Shown here: positions 51,348-60,792 of the stretch, one piece after another | Position numbering within the stretch: position 1 is the first letter of the stretch | How the letters are laid out: every line of letters begins with the position of its first letter | Assembly (NCBI GenBank): GCA_001804865.1 | Contig: MHBK01000025.1 | Coordinates: forward strand, 1-63,184 | DNA length: 63,184 bases | From: Lentisphaerae bacterium GWF2_57_35 | GTDB lineage: Bacteria > Verrucomicrobiota > Kiritimatiellia > CAIQIC01 > GWF2-57-35 | Reading direction: 5' to 3' | Position numbers and translations under genes: made by a program | The notes under the pieces: generated by a model | Databases searched by the model: none | Seen by the model: only the letters and a program-made list of their open reading frames with translations | Told to the model about the DNA's origin: nothing

Positions 51348-52244
51348 ATGGATGCTTTATTACATCGCAGAATTTTGGCTGGCTTGATTTTAGTTCTGGC
51401 TTGCGGCTTTTTCGCCTCCTGCTCAACCCCGGACGCCGTCACCAAACAGAGCACCTACAATTTGTATTCCATCCAAGACGACGTCCAACTGGGCCGATCG
51501 GCCATGAGCGCCAACCTGGAAGAGTTGAAGAAGCAGGGCGTGAAGATCAACGACGATCCGGCCGAGCTGAACAAATTGCGGACGATGGTGCAGCGGATCG
51601 GGGCGGTATCCGATTTGCCCAATCTTCCCTATGAAGTGACCCTGGTTCACACCGGCATCGTCAATGCCGCAGCCATGCCGGGCGGTCAGGTTCTGGTTTT
51701 TGAAGGATTGTACGACCCCAAAAAAGGCATGGTGCAGGACGACGACGAAATGGCGGCGGTGCTGGCTCACGAGATCGCCCATGTCGCCTGCCGTCATTCC
51801 ACCGAGCGCATGAGCCGGGTCATGCCGGTCGCCGCGCTGGTTGAAGTGGGCGCCGTGCTGGCGGACGCCAACGAGAAATCTTCCCTGGCCACCGCCCTGC
51901 GGACAGCCTTCGTGGTGGGTTCGTCGCTGATCATTCCCATGTACTCGCGCAAAGATGAAAGCGAAGCCGACCGCGTCGGCCTGTTCTACATGGCCAAGGC
52001 GGGCTACGATCCCCGCGCCGCCTCCCGGATATGGAAGCGCATCTCCGAAAAAGGCGATGCCCGCGATCCGCTCAGCATGCTGTCCACCCATCCGGCCAGC
52101 AGCGACCGTTTTCAAGCGCTGGATCGCCTGATGCCCTACGCCCTGGACGAATACGCCCGCGCCAAGGGCTCCTATCCCAAAGGCTACAGCCCTCCTAAAG
52201 GCGAAGTGCCGCCTGCGCAATTCGACTGGCGAACGTATCGATAG
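51348..52244 (+). CDS. M48-family metallopeptidase, lipoprotein
   Basis: A 298-residue protein. A signal sequence ends in FFASC, a probable lipobox (Cys25). The zinc site HEIAH spans 141-145, with a downstream Glu in KDESEADRVGL as third ligand, and the SxxPASSDR segment (STHPASSDRF) is typical of M48C/LoiP-BepA-like peptidases. These act in the periplasm on outer-membrane proteins. It follows the REP region and is the first gene after it, with no close partner. Confidence 0.92.
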   Translation: MDALLHRRILAGLILVLACGFFASCSTPDAVTKQSTYNLYSIQDDVQLGRSAMSANLEELKKQGVKINDDPAELNKLRTMVQRIGAVSDLPNLPYEVTLVHTGIVNAAAMPGGQVLVFEGLYDPKKGMVQDDDEMAAVLAHEIAHVACRHSTERMSRVMPVAALVEVGAVLADANEKSSLATALRTAFVVGSSLIIPMYSRKDESEADRVGLFYMAKAGYDPRAASRIWKRISEKGDARDPLSMLSTHPASSDRFQALDRLMPYALDEYARAKGSYPKGYSPPKGEVPPAQFDWRTYR

Positions 52245-52298
52245 AAGCCCGGCTTCAGAATAGACCTATCGTTCACCGAAAAAAGAAATCTCAAAGTT

Positions 52299-52366
52299 TT
52301 TGGAGGGTTCCGCTCTGTCGGAACCTTCTTCTTTCGGTCGCGACGGAGCGCGACCCTCCAAAAAAC
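52299..52366. repeat. Dispersed repeat A, copy 2
   Basis: Almost identical to 18601-18666 (GGTTCCGCTCTGTCGGAACC then GGTCGCGACGGAGCGCGACC, bounded by TTGGAGG/CCTCCAA). It sits between the M48 gene and the AraC regulator and stays in frame with the latter, so it could be mistaken for its N-terminus. Confidence 0.85.
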
Positions 52367-52464
52367 AAAGAGGATTTACCTATAAAAGGGTCGGCGAACG
52401 CGGTGAGCCCAAAATAGCAAGATTGGAGAAGCGCGCTTCTTCCGGCTGTGCTATCAATGCCGTC

Positions 52465-53373
52465 ATGATAATGAATCAAAAAACAACGGACGGCGGCGCG
52501 GCTCTGCCTATTCGCGAAGAGACGCTCAAGGACCACCAGGAACGGATGAACCGGGTGATGGTCTACATCCAACAACACCTTGACCAACCCATCTCCCTGG
52601 AGATGCTGGCCGGGGTGGCCTGCTTTTCGGTTTTTCATTTTCACCGGATCTTTGCCGCGTTCACCGGCGAAACCTTGAACAGCTATGTACGTCGTCTGCG
52701 CCTCGAGCAGGCGGCCAATCGGCTGTGCCATACCCGCGAATCCGTGACCGAGATTGCCCTGTCGGCCGGCTACGAAACGCCGGCCGCCTTCACGCGCGCC
52801 TTCGCGCAACTGTTCAAACAGAATCCAACCAGCTTCCGGAAGACCAAGTTGGTGCGTCTGGTGACGCAGCAACAAACGATAATCAGACCCAAACAAATGG
52901 AGGTTCACATGAAGCCCGAAATCAAGAAGCGAACAGATGTCAAAGCCGTCTACGTGCGGCGCACCGGCAAATATCAAACGTCGGCCAAAGAAGCCTGGGA
53001 GGCGGTCTGCAACCAGGCCTTCCCCAAGGGCTTGGTCGGTCCAAAGGCCGAATTTATCGGCATCAGTTACGACGATCCCGCGATCACCGCAGAAGAGAAG
53101 CTGCGCTACGATGCCTGCATCACCATAGATGGCGACGTCAAGCCGGAAGGGGAACTGGGCGTCTTGACGGTGGCCGGCGGAAACTATGCCGCGTTCATGC
53201 ACAAGGGACCCTACGAGAATCTGTATAAGACCTACCAGTGCGCTTATGGCGAATGGCTGCCGGCCAGCGGCAAAAAGCTTCGCGAGGCGCCCTGCTTTGA
53301 GCTGTATCTCAATGACTGCACCAAGACCGCGCCGGCCGACCTGTTGACGGAAATTTATATTCCGATCGAATAA
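52465..53373 (+). CDS. AraC-family regulator with GyrI-like effector domain
   Basis: About 302 residues from the ATG at 52465 (52471 is also possible). Two helix-turn-helix motifs (ISLEMLAGVACFSVFHFHRIFAA, then SVTEIALSAGYETPAAFTRAF) are followed by a linker and a GyrI-like domain beginning KPEIKKRTDVKAVYVRRTGKYQTSAKEA and ending TEIYIPIE. This layout (SoxS/Rob-DNA domain with GyrI ligand pocket) senses small molecules and controls efflux or metabolism. No target genes are adjacent. Confidence 0.92.
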   Translation: MIMNQKTTDGGAALPIREETLKDHQERMNRVMVYIQQHLDQPISLEMLAGVACFSVFHFHRIFAAFTGETLNSYVRRLRLEQAANRLCHTRESVTEIALSAGYETPAAFTRAFAQLFKQNPTSFRKTKLVRLVTQQQTIIRPKQMEVHMKPEIKKRTDVKAVYVRRTGKYQTSAKEAWEAVCNQAFPKGLVGPKAEFIGISYDDPAITAEEKLRYDACITIDGDVKPEGELGVLTVAGGNYAAFMHKGPYENLYKTYQCAYGEWLPASGKKLREAPCFELYLNDCTKTAPADLLTEIYIPIE

Positions 53374-53377
53374 CCTG

Positions 53378-53438
53378 TTGGAGGGCGGATGGTTTTGAAC
53401 GCCGTTGCCTATGGCCGCAGCGATCGTCCGCCCTCCAA
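53378..53438. repeat. TTGGAGGGCGGA hairpin
   Basis: TTGGAGGGCGGA (53378-53389) and TCCGCCCTCCAA (53427-53438) pair perfectly around a 37-base loop that contains a smaller inverted repeat. It lies directly after the AraC gene and may serve as a terminator; the TTGGAGG boundary resembles repeat A. Confidence 0.65.
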
Positions 53439-53473
53439 AAATCCCCCATTTCACTAAAAAAACAAAATAAAAT

Positions 53474-53501
53474 TTGTATTTGCAATCGCTCTCATTATAT
53501 T
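53474..53501 (+). promoter_or_regulatory. Candidate promoter of the PEP-CTERM gene
   Basis: TTGTAT and TATATT separated by 16 bases, about 55 bases before the ATG at 53557, in an AT-rich stretch. The gene has a strong AGGAGGAG ribosome site. Positional evidence only. Confidence 0.35.
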
Positions 53502-53556
53502 GTCCTTGTCGTTGTGAAGGTGTGCATTAAACAAGGGTAACACAGGAGGAGATATC

Positions 53557-54186
53557 ATGAGAAAGCATTGGCTCAAACTATTTGTTGCAGTAACTATGGC
53601 CTGTTCAACGGCTTCCGTTCAGGCAGATTTGGTTAACGGAGATGTGGAAGGGGGCACGGGCCTGGCGGATATTCCCGGTTGGCTGTCATGGGGTCCCAGC
53701 GGCGCCCTGGAGGGCTCTTATGCGCACAGTGGCGCTCAATGCGTCCGCCTCTGGTGGGACGACACGGGTTTGTTCCAGAATTTTTCCGTGATCGGCGGAC
53801 AGACCTATACGGCGTCCGGCTATTTGTACACACCCACCAGCGAACGGTATACGTGGGATGTCGGCAACAACACCTATGCGTCGTTAAAACTGGAATGGTA
53901 TCAAGCTGACGGCGTCACGTCAGCCGGGCCTGGCATTGAAACGACTCGTTTCACGCCTGACGATTTGGCCGATGTATGGGCTTTCCGTTCCATTTCCGGA
54001 GCGGCGCCGGCTTCAGCGACCATTGGGCGCATGGTGCTGGCGATTGGCGGCTCCGGGCCGGCGAGCGGTACGGTGGCATTTGACTCGTTAAGCGCGGTTG
54101 CAGCGGTTCCCGAACCGTCCACCATGGCCTTTTTGGTGACAAGCCTGGTGGGGTTGCCGATGCTTCTGCGGCGCCGAAAAGCTTAA
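53557..54186 (+). CDS. PEP-CTERM surface protein
   Basis: A 209-residue protein with a signal peptide (ending STASVQA), a beta-rich body (NGDVEGGTGLADIPGWLSWG, YTASGYLYTP) like carbohydrate-binding or choice-of-anchor domains, and a C-terminal VPEPSTMAFLVTSLVG...RRRKA tail. The PEP motif, hydrophobic stretch and basic end mark it for the exosortase/PEP-CTERM export system. No exosortase gene is in the window. A rho-independent terminator follows. Confidence 0.92.
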   Translation: MRKHWLKLFVAVTMACSTASVQADLVNGDVEGGTGLADIPGWLSWGPSGALEGSYAHSGAQCVRLWWDDTGLFQNFSVIGGQTYTASGYLYTPTSERYTWDVGNNTYASLKLEWYQADGVTSAGPGIETTRFTPDDLADVWAFRSISGAAPASATIGRMVLAIGGSGPASGTVAFDSLSAVAAVPEPSTMAFLVTSLVGLPMLLRRRKA

Positions 54187-54225
54187 TCGATCGTTCATCC
54201 TCATCATCCTCGTTCAAAAAAGAAG

Positions 54226-54258
54226 AAGGCCCTGTCCAAACGGACAGGGCCTTTTTTT
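54226..54258. terminator. Rho-independent terminator after the PEP-CTERM gene
   Basis: AAGGCCCTGTCC-AAAC-GGACAGGGCCTT followed by a T run; the A-rich left flank makes it able to work in both directions, for the convergent GH35 gene as well. Confidence 0.9.
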
Positions 54259-54311
54259 AATCCATCGGACGGCGAGGCCGCCGGCCCTCCCGGACCTTTT
54301 TTCCGCTCGCT

Positions 54312-57080
54312 TTACATCTCGATGCGAACGTCGATATCCTTCGATTCGCAGAACGTGCCGAAGATGGGCTCCTTGACGTATCCTTTGACGACATCCATCC
54401 AGGTTTTGTGTCCCTCGAGAATAAACGTCAGGACGTTGTCTTCCTTGAGGAACGTTTCGGGAATGTAGAAGTCATACTGCGGCCCGATGCTTTCGAACTG
54501 GCCGAAGATCTGTCCATTGATGTACATCAACACGCGATCCTTGGCGTCGGGAATGTTCAGTTTGACCGCCGCCTTCCAGCCGGGTTTGCAAGTATATTTG
54601 AACCGCCGGCGCATCCACAACACGGTGCCCAGTTCGGGCGCCATGACGTGCTTGGCCGCCGGTTTCAGGGTCTGCCAGCCGGAGTCGTCGAAGTTCGATT
54701 CGGCGTACCCTTTGATCACGCCGGTCAATTCTTCGCGAACCTTGAACGCGCCGATCTTGCGTTTGAACGGCTTGCCTTCGCTAGTGCCGGTAACGATCAC
54801 GGGACCCATGATGCCGCTGTACTTCTGGATCGCGCCTTCGTGCGGATGCGATTTGTTGTGGTAGAAGTTCTGGTACAGGATCGCGATGACGTTTTTGCCC
54901 GGCTTGACGAGCTCCTGAATGCCGGTCTCGGCCTTCGGAACAATGCCGCACCAGGTTTCCTTGCCGTTGACGTAGATGTAGAACCGGTCGGTGTCGTTGC
55001 CGGGAACTTCGATTTTGACGTCTTTGGCGTCCTTGGGCAGACGGCATTCCATGCGGTACCAAATGTAGCCGTGCTTCAACATTCCGGCCTCTTCCAGCGA
55101 GACCGGTTTGTCCATCTGAGTCCAGCCGGCGTCATTGAACTTCACTTCCTTTTCATCGGCATCCGACTTCACTTTCCAATTGCCCTGCCACGTGAATTGG
55201 ACCGGCTGATCGACCGGATTGTTTATCTCGAAGGCGTATTCGCCAGCCTCGGAAAGCTTCTTCACGGGCACGGAGACTCCGGCGGCGTTGACGGCCTTGA
55301 CGGCGCCCTGGCCGATGTAGGTGAAGCGATTGTCCGAGCCATTGCGCATTTCGGCTTTCAGGGTCAGCGCGCCGCCATTTTCCACGATGTCGCGGATGAA
55401 GTACGTGTCGGCAATCAAAATGCCGTCCTTGAGTTCCTCCACCCGGCAGGCCAATTCCTGATCGAGAATCACTAGGATGTCGTTGCGCACCTTGAGCACT
55501 TGGATGCCGTTGTGCGTGTAGGTCAATACCGCCTGATCCGACCCGCCCACCTGGACCTGGCCCGACAAGACTTTGACTTCCGAAGCCGGTACGTTCAGCG
55601 CCGTTTCGCCCGCGCGTCCCGGCTTGCCGAACACGCCGAAGACCGCATGCCCGTCGACCTTCTTCGAAAACAACAGGCTCGAGCTGGAGTGAACGATCGT
55701 GACGTTCGTATTCGGCACTTTCACGCCGATGGGCAAGATGAACGATTCGTGCGTCTTGAGTTCAATGCCCTTCAGCACGGTTTCGCCGGTTGCCGCCCAG
55801 CCCAAATCCACAACCTTGTCGTCGTTGGACATGTTGCGCACGCACACCAGGTACTGGTCGCCCAGCCGCCGCGTGATGATCTTGAACTTCTCGGACTGGC
55901 TGGAGATGGTTTCGTCGATGAACGAGTCGCCATTGCGGATGACTTCCACATCCGAGCCGCCGCGAATCGCTTTCACGTCCTCGACAATGTCCGATTCCAG
56001 CAGCAGATCCTTGTAATTCTTGCAGAACAAATTGAAGGTGCGGATCCAGTGATAGCGTTCGGGCATCAATTCGCCCCATTCGCGGATGGGCGAACCGCCG
56101 AAGTCGAAGCTGGTCGTGGTGCCCGTACCGCGCGGATACAGGTCGAAAATGTCGCCGCGGCAACCCCAGAAGGGGATCGTTGTGCCGCCCACGAACATGT
56201 ACATGTTCAGGAACGACGACCCGGCGGCCAGCGCGCTGTTGGTAACGCCTTCGGTCAGCAGGGCGTCCGGCACGAATGGCGGCTGCCCGTACATCGTGAA
56301 CCAGCCCGCCTGCAATTCCAGGATCATGGTCGGGCAATCCGGCTGTCCTTTTTTCGCGTTGTCGATGTTGTTGTCGTAGTTGTTCAGCTCCCAGCGCCAG
56401 AACCAGGGAATGCTCGGGTAATACGTGCGGGTGTCGATAATGCCGTTGCCGCGAAGGAACGAGGCCTCGTTGGCGAAGCGGGGAATATCGATGCCGTACT
56501 TCACCATCATGCCTTCGAGCTTCTTGAAATACGTGATGGCGTCTTCGACGGAAATCGGTTCCGTGCCGTAGTGCATCAAGTGGTCGTATTCGTTCTCGAC
56601 CTGAATCGCAAAAATGTTGCCGCCGTGCGTGATTTGGTAGGGCTTGATGACCTCCGCCACGCGCTTGTACCACTTCTCGACATACGACAGATACGTGTCG
56701 TCCAAAACGCGCAGGCGGATCTTCTTGCTCAGCAGCCAATCCGGATGCCCGCCAAAATCCCACTCGGCGCAAATGTACGGGCCGGGTTTGACCACCAAAA
56801 ACATGCCGTGCTTCGCGCACAGCTTGATGAATTTTTCGAGATCCTGATCGCCGGTCCAGCGTTCCTGCCCTTCAATGGGTTCATGCCAGTTCCAGGGTAT
56901 GTACGTCGTGATCTGATTGCAGCCGCCCCGCTTCATCTTGACGATTCGATCTTCCCATAACTCGTTCGGCGTCCTGAAATAATGAAACTCCCCGCCGATC
57001 AGCAGCTCCCGCTTCCCGTTGAGAATAAAACTCCTGGCATCGTACTTCACCGAGTCCTGATTCTTGATATCCGGTAACAT
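54312..57080 (-). CDS. GH35 beta-galactosidase-type glycoside hydrolase
   Basis: A 922-residue protein with a GH35 barrel at the N-terminus: LLIGGEFHYFRTPNELWEDR, TTYIPWNWHEP, then FAIQVENEYD (161-165) with the acid/base Glu and ILELQAGW with nucleophile Glu255. C-terminal beta domains of galactosidase type follow (WYRMECRLPKDAK..., LWMRRRFKY). There is no signal peptide, so it acts inside the cell on short beta-galactosides or related sugars. It lies 119 bases downstream of the GH94 gene on the same strand and is probably cotranscribed, coupling hydrolysis and phosphorolysis. Confidence 0.93.
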   Translation of the reverse strand: MLPDIKNQDSVKYDARSFILNGKRELLIGGEFHYFRTPNELWEDRIVKMKRGGCNQITTYIPWNWHEPIEGQERWTGDQDLEKFIKLCAKHGMFLVVKPGPYICAEWDFGGHPDWLLSKKIRLRVLDDTYLSYVEKWYKRVAEVIKPYQITHGGNIFAIQVENEYDHLMHYGTEPISVEDAITYFKKLEGMMVKYGIDIPRFANEASFLRGNGIIDTRTYYPSIPWFWRWELNNYDNNIDNAKKGQPDCPTMILELQAGWFTMYGQPPFVPDALLTEGVTNSALAAGSSFLNMYMFVGGTTIPFWGCRGDIFDLYPRGTGTTTSFDFGGSPIREWGELMPERYHWIRTFNLFCKNYKDLLLESDIVEDVKAIRGGSDVEVIRNGDSFIDETISSQSEKFKIITRRLGDQYLVCVRNMSNDDKVVDLGWAATGETVLKGIELKTHESFILPIGVKVPNTNVTIVHSSSSLLFSKKVDGHAVFGVFGKPGRAGETALNVPASEVKVLSGQVQVGGSDQAVLTYTHNGIQVLKVRNDILVILDQELACRVEELKDGILIADTYFIRDIVENGGALTLKAEMRNGSDNRFTYIGQGAVKAVNAAGVSVPVKKLSEAGEYAFEINNPVDQPVQFTWQGNWKVKSDADEKEVKFNDAGWTQMDKPVSLEEAGMLKHGYIWYRMECRLPKDAKDVKIEVPGNDTDRFYIYVNGKETWCGIVPKAETGIQELVKPGKNVIAILYQNFYHNKSHPHEGAIQKYSGIMGPVIVTGTSEGKPFKRKIGAFKVREELTGVIKGYAESNFDDSGWQTLKPAAKHVMAPELGTVLWMRRRFKYTCKPGWKAAVKLNIPDAKDRVLMYINGQIFGQFESIGPQYDFYIPETFLKEDNVLTFILEGHKTWMDVVKGYVKEPIFGTFCESKDIDVRIEM

Positions 57081-57199
57081 TTCGTAACCTCTCTCTTTGG
57101 ATTTTACTTCACATTTCTTAATGCAAATTCACTGCCGGGTCGGCTGAGGCCGACACTGCAAACACGCTGAGTTTGCAGCGCCGTCTTCAAGCCGTTTTA

Positions 57200-60100
57200 T
57201 CAACCCATCTCCACTTCGATGCGGCTGACTTGTCGATTTCTGATTTGTTGCGCCAACGGTCCGGCAATCGCGCCGCCTTCGATGCGGGTGATCTGGCCAT
57301 CCAGACCGACGACTTTGAACGCTTTCGGCGACACGCCGTTTTTGCCGAAGGTGTCCTTGCGTTGCGCATTGTGATACGTCACGAGGATATTGCCCAGGAA
57401 CGCAAAGCTGAACGTTCCGGCGGCAAACCGCTGCTCTTTGCGCCGGTCGCCCTGCCACAACGAAGCGGTCATTTCCTTCTCCGTAAACAGCCAGCCCGGG
57501 AGGGTCGGCTGCAAGCGGAGTTCGAGTTGGCCTTTTTCGTTTACGCCGAAGGGATTCGCCCCAAAGGACATCATGCCGAGGATATGAATGAACTCGGCCG
57601 TCGAGCCGCTCAGGCGGGCCACGAAGCCGTTGCCGTGGATGCTGGCATCCGGGTTGCCGCTCGAGCAGATGAACGAGGAATTCTCCAGGATGCTGCGGCC
57701 ATACATCTCGGGATCGAGGAAGGGCACCAGCATCGATTTGAAGTCGCGGAAAAACTCGTCGTGCAAGCCGCAACGCAACAGTTCCAGCAGGTACTTGTAC
57801 TCCATGTGCATCCAGATGGATTCGTTTTCCAGCCAGCCGCGCGAGAAGATCCGCGTACGGCCGATTTCCATCGGCTGATCGACGAGCGATTCGTTGACCT
57901 TGTACATTTTAAGCTTCTGGTCGAAGAGCCCGCTTTCGCGGATCGCCTTGGCCAGACGCTTTGCCTCGGCCGGGTCGCGCTCGATGCGAAGGTAGTGCAC
58001 CGGCCCTTCCAGGAACAACGGCAGCGCCTCATGCTTGAACTTCAGCGGGCGGAAACAAGGCTGGCCGGCGGCGTTGTGCTTCACTTCCTTTTTGCCGTTG
58101 CGGCTCACCGTGATCAGCTCGTATTTCGCCGGCTTGCTCATGAAGTAGGTCGAAAGATTTCCATCCTTGCGCTTCGCCTTCTGAATGCCGCGCTCGATCT
58201 TTTGCAAGGCGAGCTGGAAGAAGTTCTTCAACCACCCCACGGAAACGGTTTCTTCCCGGCCGCTCAAACCCATCCAGGTCTGGTCGCGGTAGGATTCCTT
58301 GACCGACGAAGCTTCGTCCCAGAACGCGAAATCGCGATCGGCGCCGCGGTCCGCAAAGTATTTCCTGAGCAGGTCGTGCACCCGGATCATGAAGCCGCGG
58401 ATCTCCACGGGAATGGCCCACTTGTCGTTGTCCTTGAGCTGAAGATCGTCAAAGGTCTTCGTGAGGAACAAGATCGTGCGCTTGAGTTCCAGCGTTTCGG
58501 AAAGGCTGGAGCCGAGTTGTCCGGGCAGACCGTTCAAGGCGTCGTACCAGTTGGGCTTGTCGGATTCCATTTCGATGCCGACGCCCGCGGGGTCCAACGA
58601 AGCCAGCTTGTTGACCGCCAGGCAAAGCAGCTTGGTCGCCAGGTTCGTGTAGTAGATCTCGCCCTTGCCGAACTGGGTCCGGACTTCGTAGGGGCTGCCG
58701 TCGCGTTTCTTGATCTGCTTTTCCTTGTCGTGATCGGCATACACGGCGCCGAGCTGCATCGGATGGCCTTCCCATACGACATACTTGTCCGCGCGGGGAC
58801 GAACCCGGTGGATGTTGTCGAAGAAGGTGAACTTCTTGTTGTCGAAAAATATCTTCCGCAGATTCTCGGGATAAATGCCCAGATAGTTTTCCAACAAATC
58901 CAGGTTGTAGGTCCAGTGATCGCTCCAATAGCCGTGCCCGTAGTCCGTTTCCTGATGTTTTTCGCTGATCGCCAGCAACTCGCCCAAGAAGGCATCCTGG
59001 TCGATCTTCAATTCGATTTTTGCATCGGCCAGCTTCGAGAAGAACTCGCCCGGGGTGAACCGATGCGACAGCAGCTCTTTCACCTGCTCGATGTGCTTTG
59101 CCGGCACGGCCTTTTTCAGGATTTCCTGCAAGCCCTTGCGATCTTTGATATTGAAGCTGGTGATCTTCACGCCCAACGGATTGAAGCCGTCGAGCTGAAT
59201 CAGATTGAAGAAATGCTCGACGTTGTCTTCGCGCACATCCGGGTTGAAGAACAAATCGCTGCGCCGATTCTGATTGATGTCGCGGAAGTTGCCGTTGCCC
59301 TGCGAGTACGGGGTGGGGGAGAGGCGATAGTCGTTGTAATCGCGTTCCAGATCGCCGTGCTTGCGGGAAAACAGGTGCAGGGCGGTGGACTTGCCTTTTC
59401 CGCCGTTATACGAATACGGAAAACCGCCGCGCAGGACGTTATCCAGGAAGTTCTGCCGGCTGTAGAGATCGAATTTCTTCGAGTTGCTCAGGACCAGGCT
59501 GTTTTGCGTCAACTGGTCGATCAAATCGGCGTTTTCCTTCTGCTTCTTCTCCACGTAACTCACGCGCGTAATGCGGGGAATCATGCGGTTAAGCTCCTCG
59601 ACGGTCTTGCTGTGGCCGATGATCGAGTAGTACGTGTAGGTCTTGCCCGCCCCGATGCTGGCCTTCGAAAGCCCCATCGCGCACGGCAGGCAGTTTTCCT
59701 GCATTTGCGGACCGCGCACCTTGAAGGGCGTGTCTTCGATGAAGCGAACCGGGAAGCTGTAATCCGTCAGCCGTCCAAAGACCTTCTGGGGATCGACGAT
59801 CGTATCCACCAGGGTGGATTTGCCGCGGTTCTCGACAAACCCGGCATAAAAATGCCCTTCGCGGATCTTGATCACTTCGGGCCGGTCTTCCTGCTTCACG
59901 CGGCCCTTGAAGTAGGGCACACGGGTATCGCAGTTGATCACTTCGACAAACGATTCCACCAGCCGCCGCATATTCTTGAGATTGTAGTTGTCCACGCCGC
60001 AGGGAACGATCAGCGGAAGCCCGTCGAGCAATTCGATGCTGACCGGTTTTTCGTTCAGATTTTCGATCCGCAACACGCGAACCAAACCCGCATAGTTGTC

Positions 60101-60538
60101 TTCCGGAACGTTAAAATAATCCACCGAGAACTTGAACCCCAGGGTCTCGTTCACTTCTTCGATGGTCAACTGCGCCGGATAAATAATCATCCGCTGGGAC
60201 CGCTTCATGTTCAAAGAAGTGACCTGGGTCTGAAATGGTTCGTAATATTCCACCTGGTTGCCGGACGAAAACTTCAGGAAGGTCCGAAAACATTGGGTGG
60301 AAGTGAGCTGAAACGCGCGATTGGCAGAGAGAAATTCCATGATCGGATGATCTTTGTCGCTTAGTCCAACGCTGCAAATGCATTGCCCCCGGTTCACATA
60401 AAATACCCACATCGGAATCCCGTGCGCCCCGGCAATGCCCGGAAAGAAACTGGCAAAAGGCTTGGCGTTATTGTAATCCTCGATGATGAAATCCCCGTTG
60501 GCTCCCAGATGATATTTCGGCTGCGTTTGACTAGTCAT
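57200..60538 (-). CDS. GH94 inverting glycoside phosphorylase, long form
   Basis: A 1112-residue cytoplasmic protein of the cellobiose phosphorylase family. The substrate region YGHGYWSDHWTYNLDLLENY and the catalytic-acid segment KPNWYDALNGLPGQLG with Asp666 are clear, and WLFTEKEMTASLWQGDRRKEQR near the end fits the family. Length and the NGLPG context resemble the 1,2-beta-oligoglucan phosphorylase branch (about 1100 residues) rather than the 800-residue cellobiose enzymes. That specificity is a family-level guess. It would release sugar 1-phosphate for glycolysis. First gene of the GH94-GH35 pair. Confidence 0.9.
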   Translation of the reverse strand: MTSQTQPKYHLGANGDFIIEDYNNAKPFASFFPGIAGAHGIPMWVFYVNRGQCICSVGLSDKDHPIMEFLSANRAFQLTSTQCFRTFLKFSSGNQVEYYEPFQTQVTSLNMKRSQRMIIYPAQLTIEEVNETLGFKFSVDYFNVPEDNYAGLVRVLRIENLNEKPVSIELLDGLPLIVPCGVDNYNLKNMRRLVESFVEVINCDTRVPYFKGRVKQEDRPEVIKIREGHFYAGFVENRGKSTLVDTIVDPQKVFGRLTDYSFPVRFIEDTPFKVRGPQMQENCLPCAMGLSKASIGAGKTYTYYSIIGHSKTVEELNRMIPRITRVSYVEKKQKENADLIDQLTQNSLVLSNSKKFDLYSRQNFLDNVLRGGFPYSYNGGKGKSTALHLFSRKHGDLERDYNDYRLSPTPYSQGNGNFRDINQNRRSDLFFNPDVREDNVEHFFNLIQLDGFNPLGVKITSFNIKDRKGLQEILKKAVPAKHIEQVKELLSHRFTPGEFFSKLADAKIELKIDQDAFLGELLAISEKHQETDYGHGYWSDHWTYNLDLLENYLGIYPENLRKIFFDNKKFTFFDNIHRVRPRADKYVVWEGHPMQLGAVYADHDKEKQIKKRDGSPYEVRTQFGKGEIYYTNLATKLLCLAVNKLASLDPAGVGIEMESDKPNWYDALNGLPGQLGSSLSETLELKRTILFLTKTFDDLQLKDNDKWAIPVEIRGFMIRVHDLLRKYFADRGADRDFAFWDEASSVKESYRDQTWMGLSGREETVSVGWLKNFFQLALQKIERGIQKAKRKDGNLSTYFMSKPAKYELITVSRNGKKEVKHNAAGQPCFRPLKFKHEALPLFLEGPVHYLRIERDPAEAKRLAKAIRESGLFDQKLKMYKVNESLVDQPMEIGRTRIFSRGWLENESIWMHMEYKYLLELLRCGLHDEFFRDFKSMLVPFLDPEMYGRSILENSSFICSSGNPDASIHGNGFVARLSGSTAEFIHILGMMSFGANPFGVNEKGQLELRLQPTLPGWLFTEKEMTASLWQGDRRKEQRFAAGTFSFAFLGNILVTYHNAQRKDTFGKNGVSPKAFKVVGLDGQITRIEGGAIAGPLAQQIRNRQVSRIEVEMG

Positions 60539-60792
60539 AGTCCCCTGTCCTTATTAATGGCATGATCGTTTCCGGCCCCCTTGCAAGCGGCTCCTTCTAC
60601 CGCTTCGAAGGCGATCAATAGCAATTCATTAGCGATTCGTCGATCAATTCTCTTTCATTATTCCGTAACAATGCCGTTATTTAGCCCCAGAAACGCCATA
60701 AGTCAACACAATACAGGGATCGGTCCCACCGGGGTGGAAGGGGAGGAAGAGGGGGGAGGAGGGTCCAAAGTCCAATAAGTCCAAAGTCCAAG

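Noticed and set aside
52300..52464. N-terminal extension of the AraC regulator
   Set aside because: It translates dispersed repeat A and low-quality sequence; the helix-turn-helix domain needs no such extension, and ATGs at 52465/52471 are suitable.
55500..56960. 486-codon plus-strand open frame opposite the GH35 gene
   Set aside because: Shadow of the GH35 coding strand, no domain.
57173..60364. 1063-codon plus-strand open frame opposite the GH94 gene
   Set aside because: The minus strand encodes clear GH94 motifs; the opposite frame has no recognisable domain.
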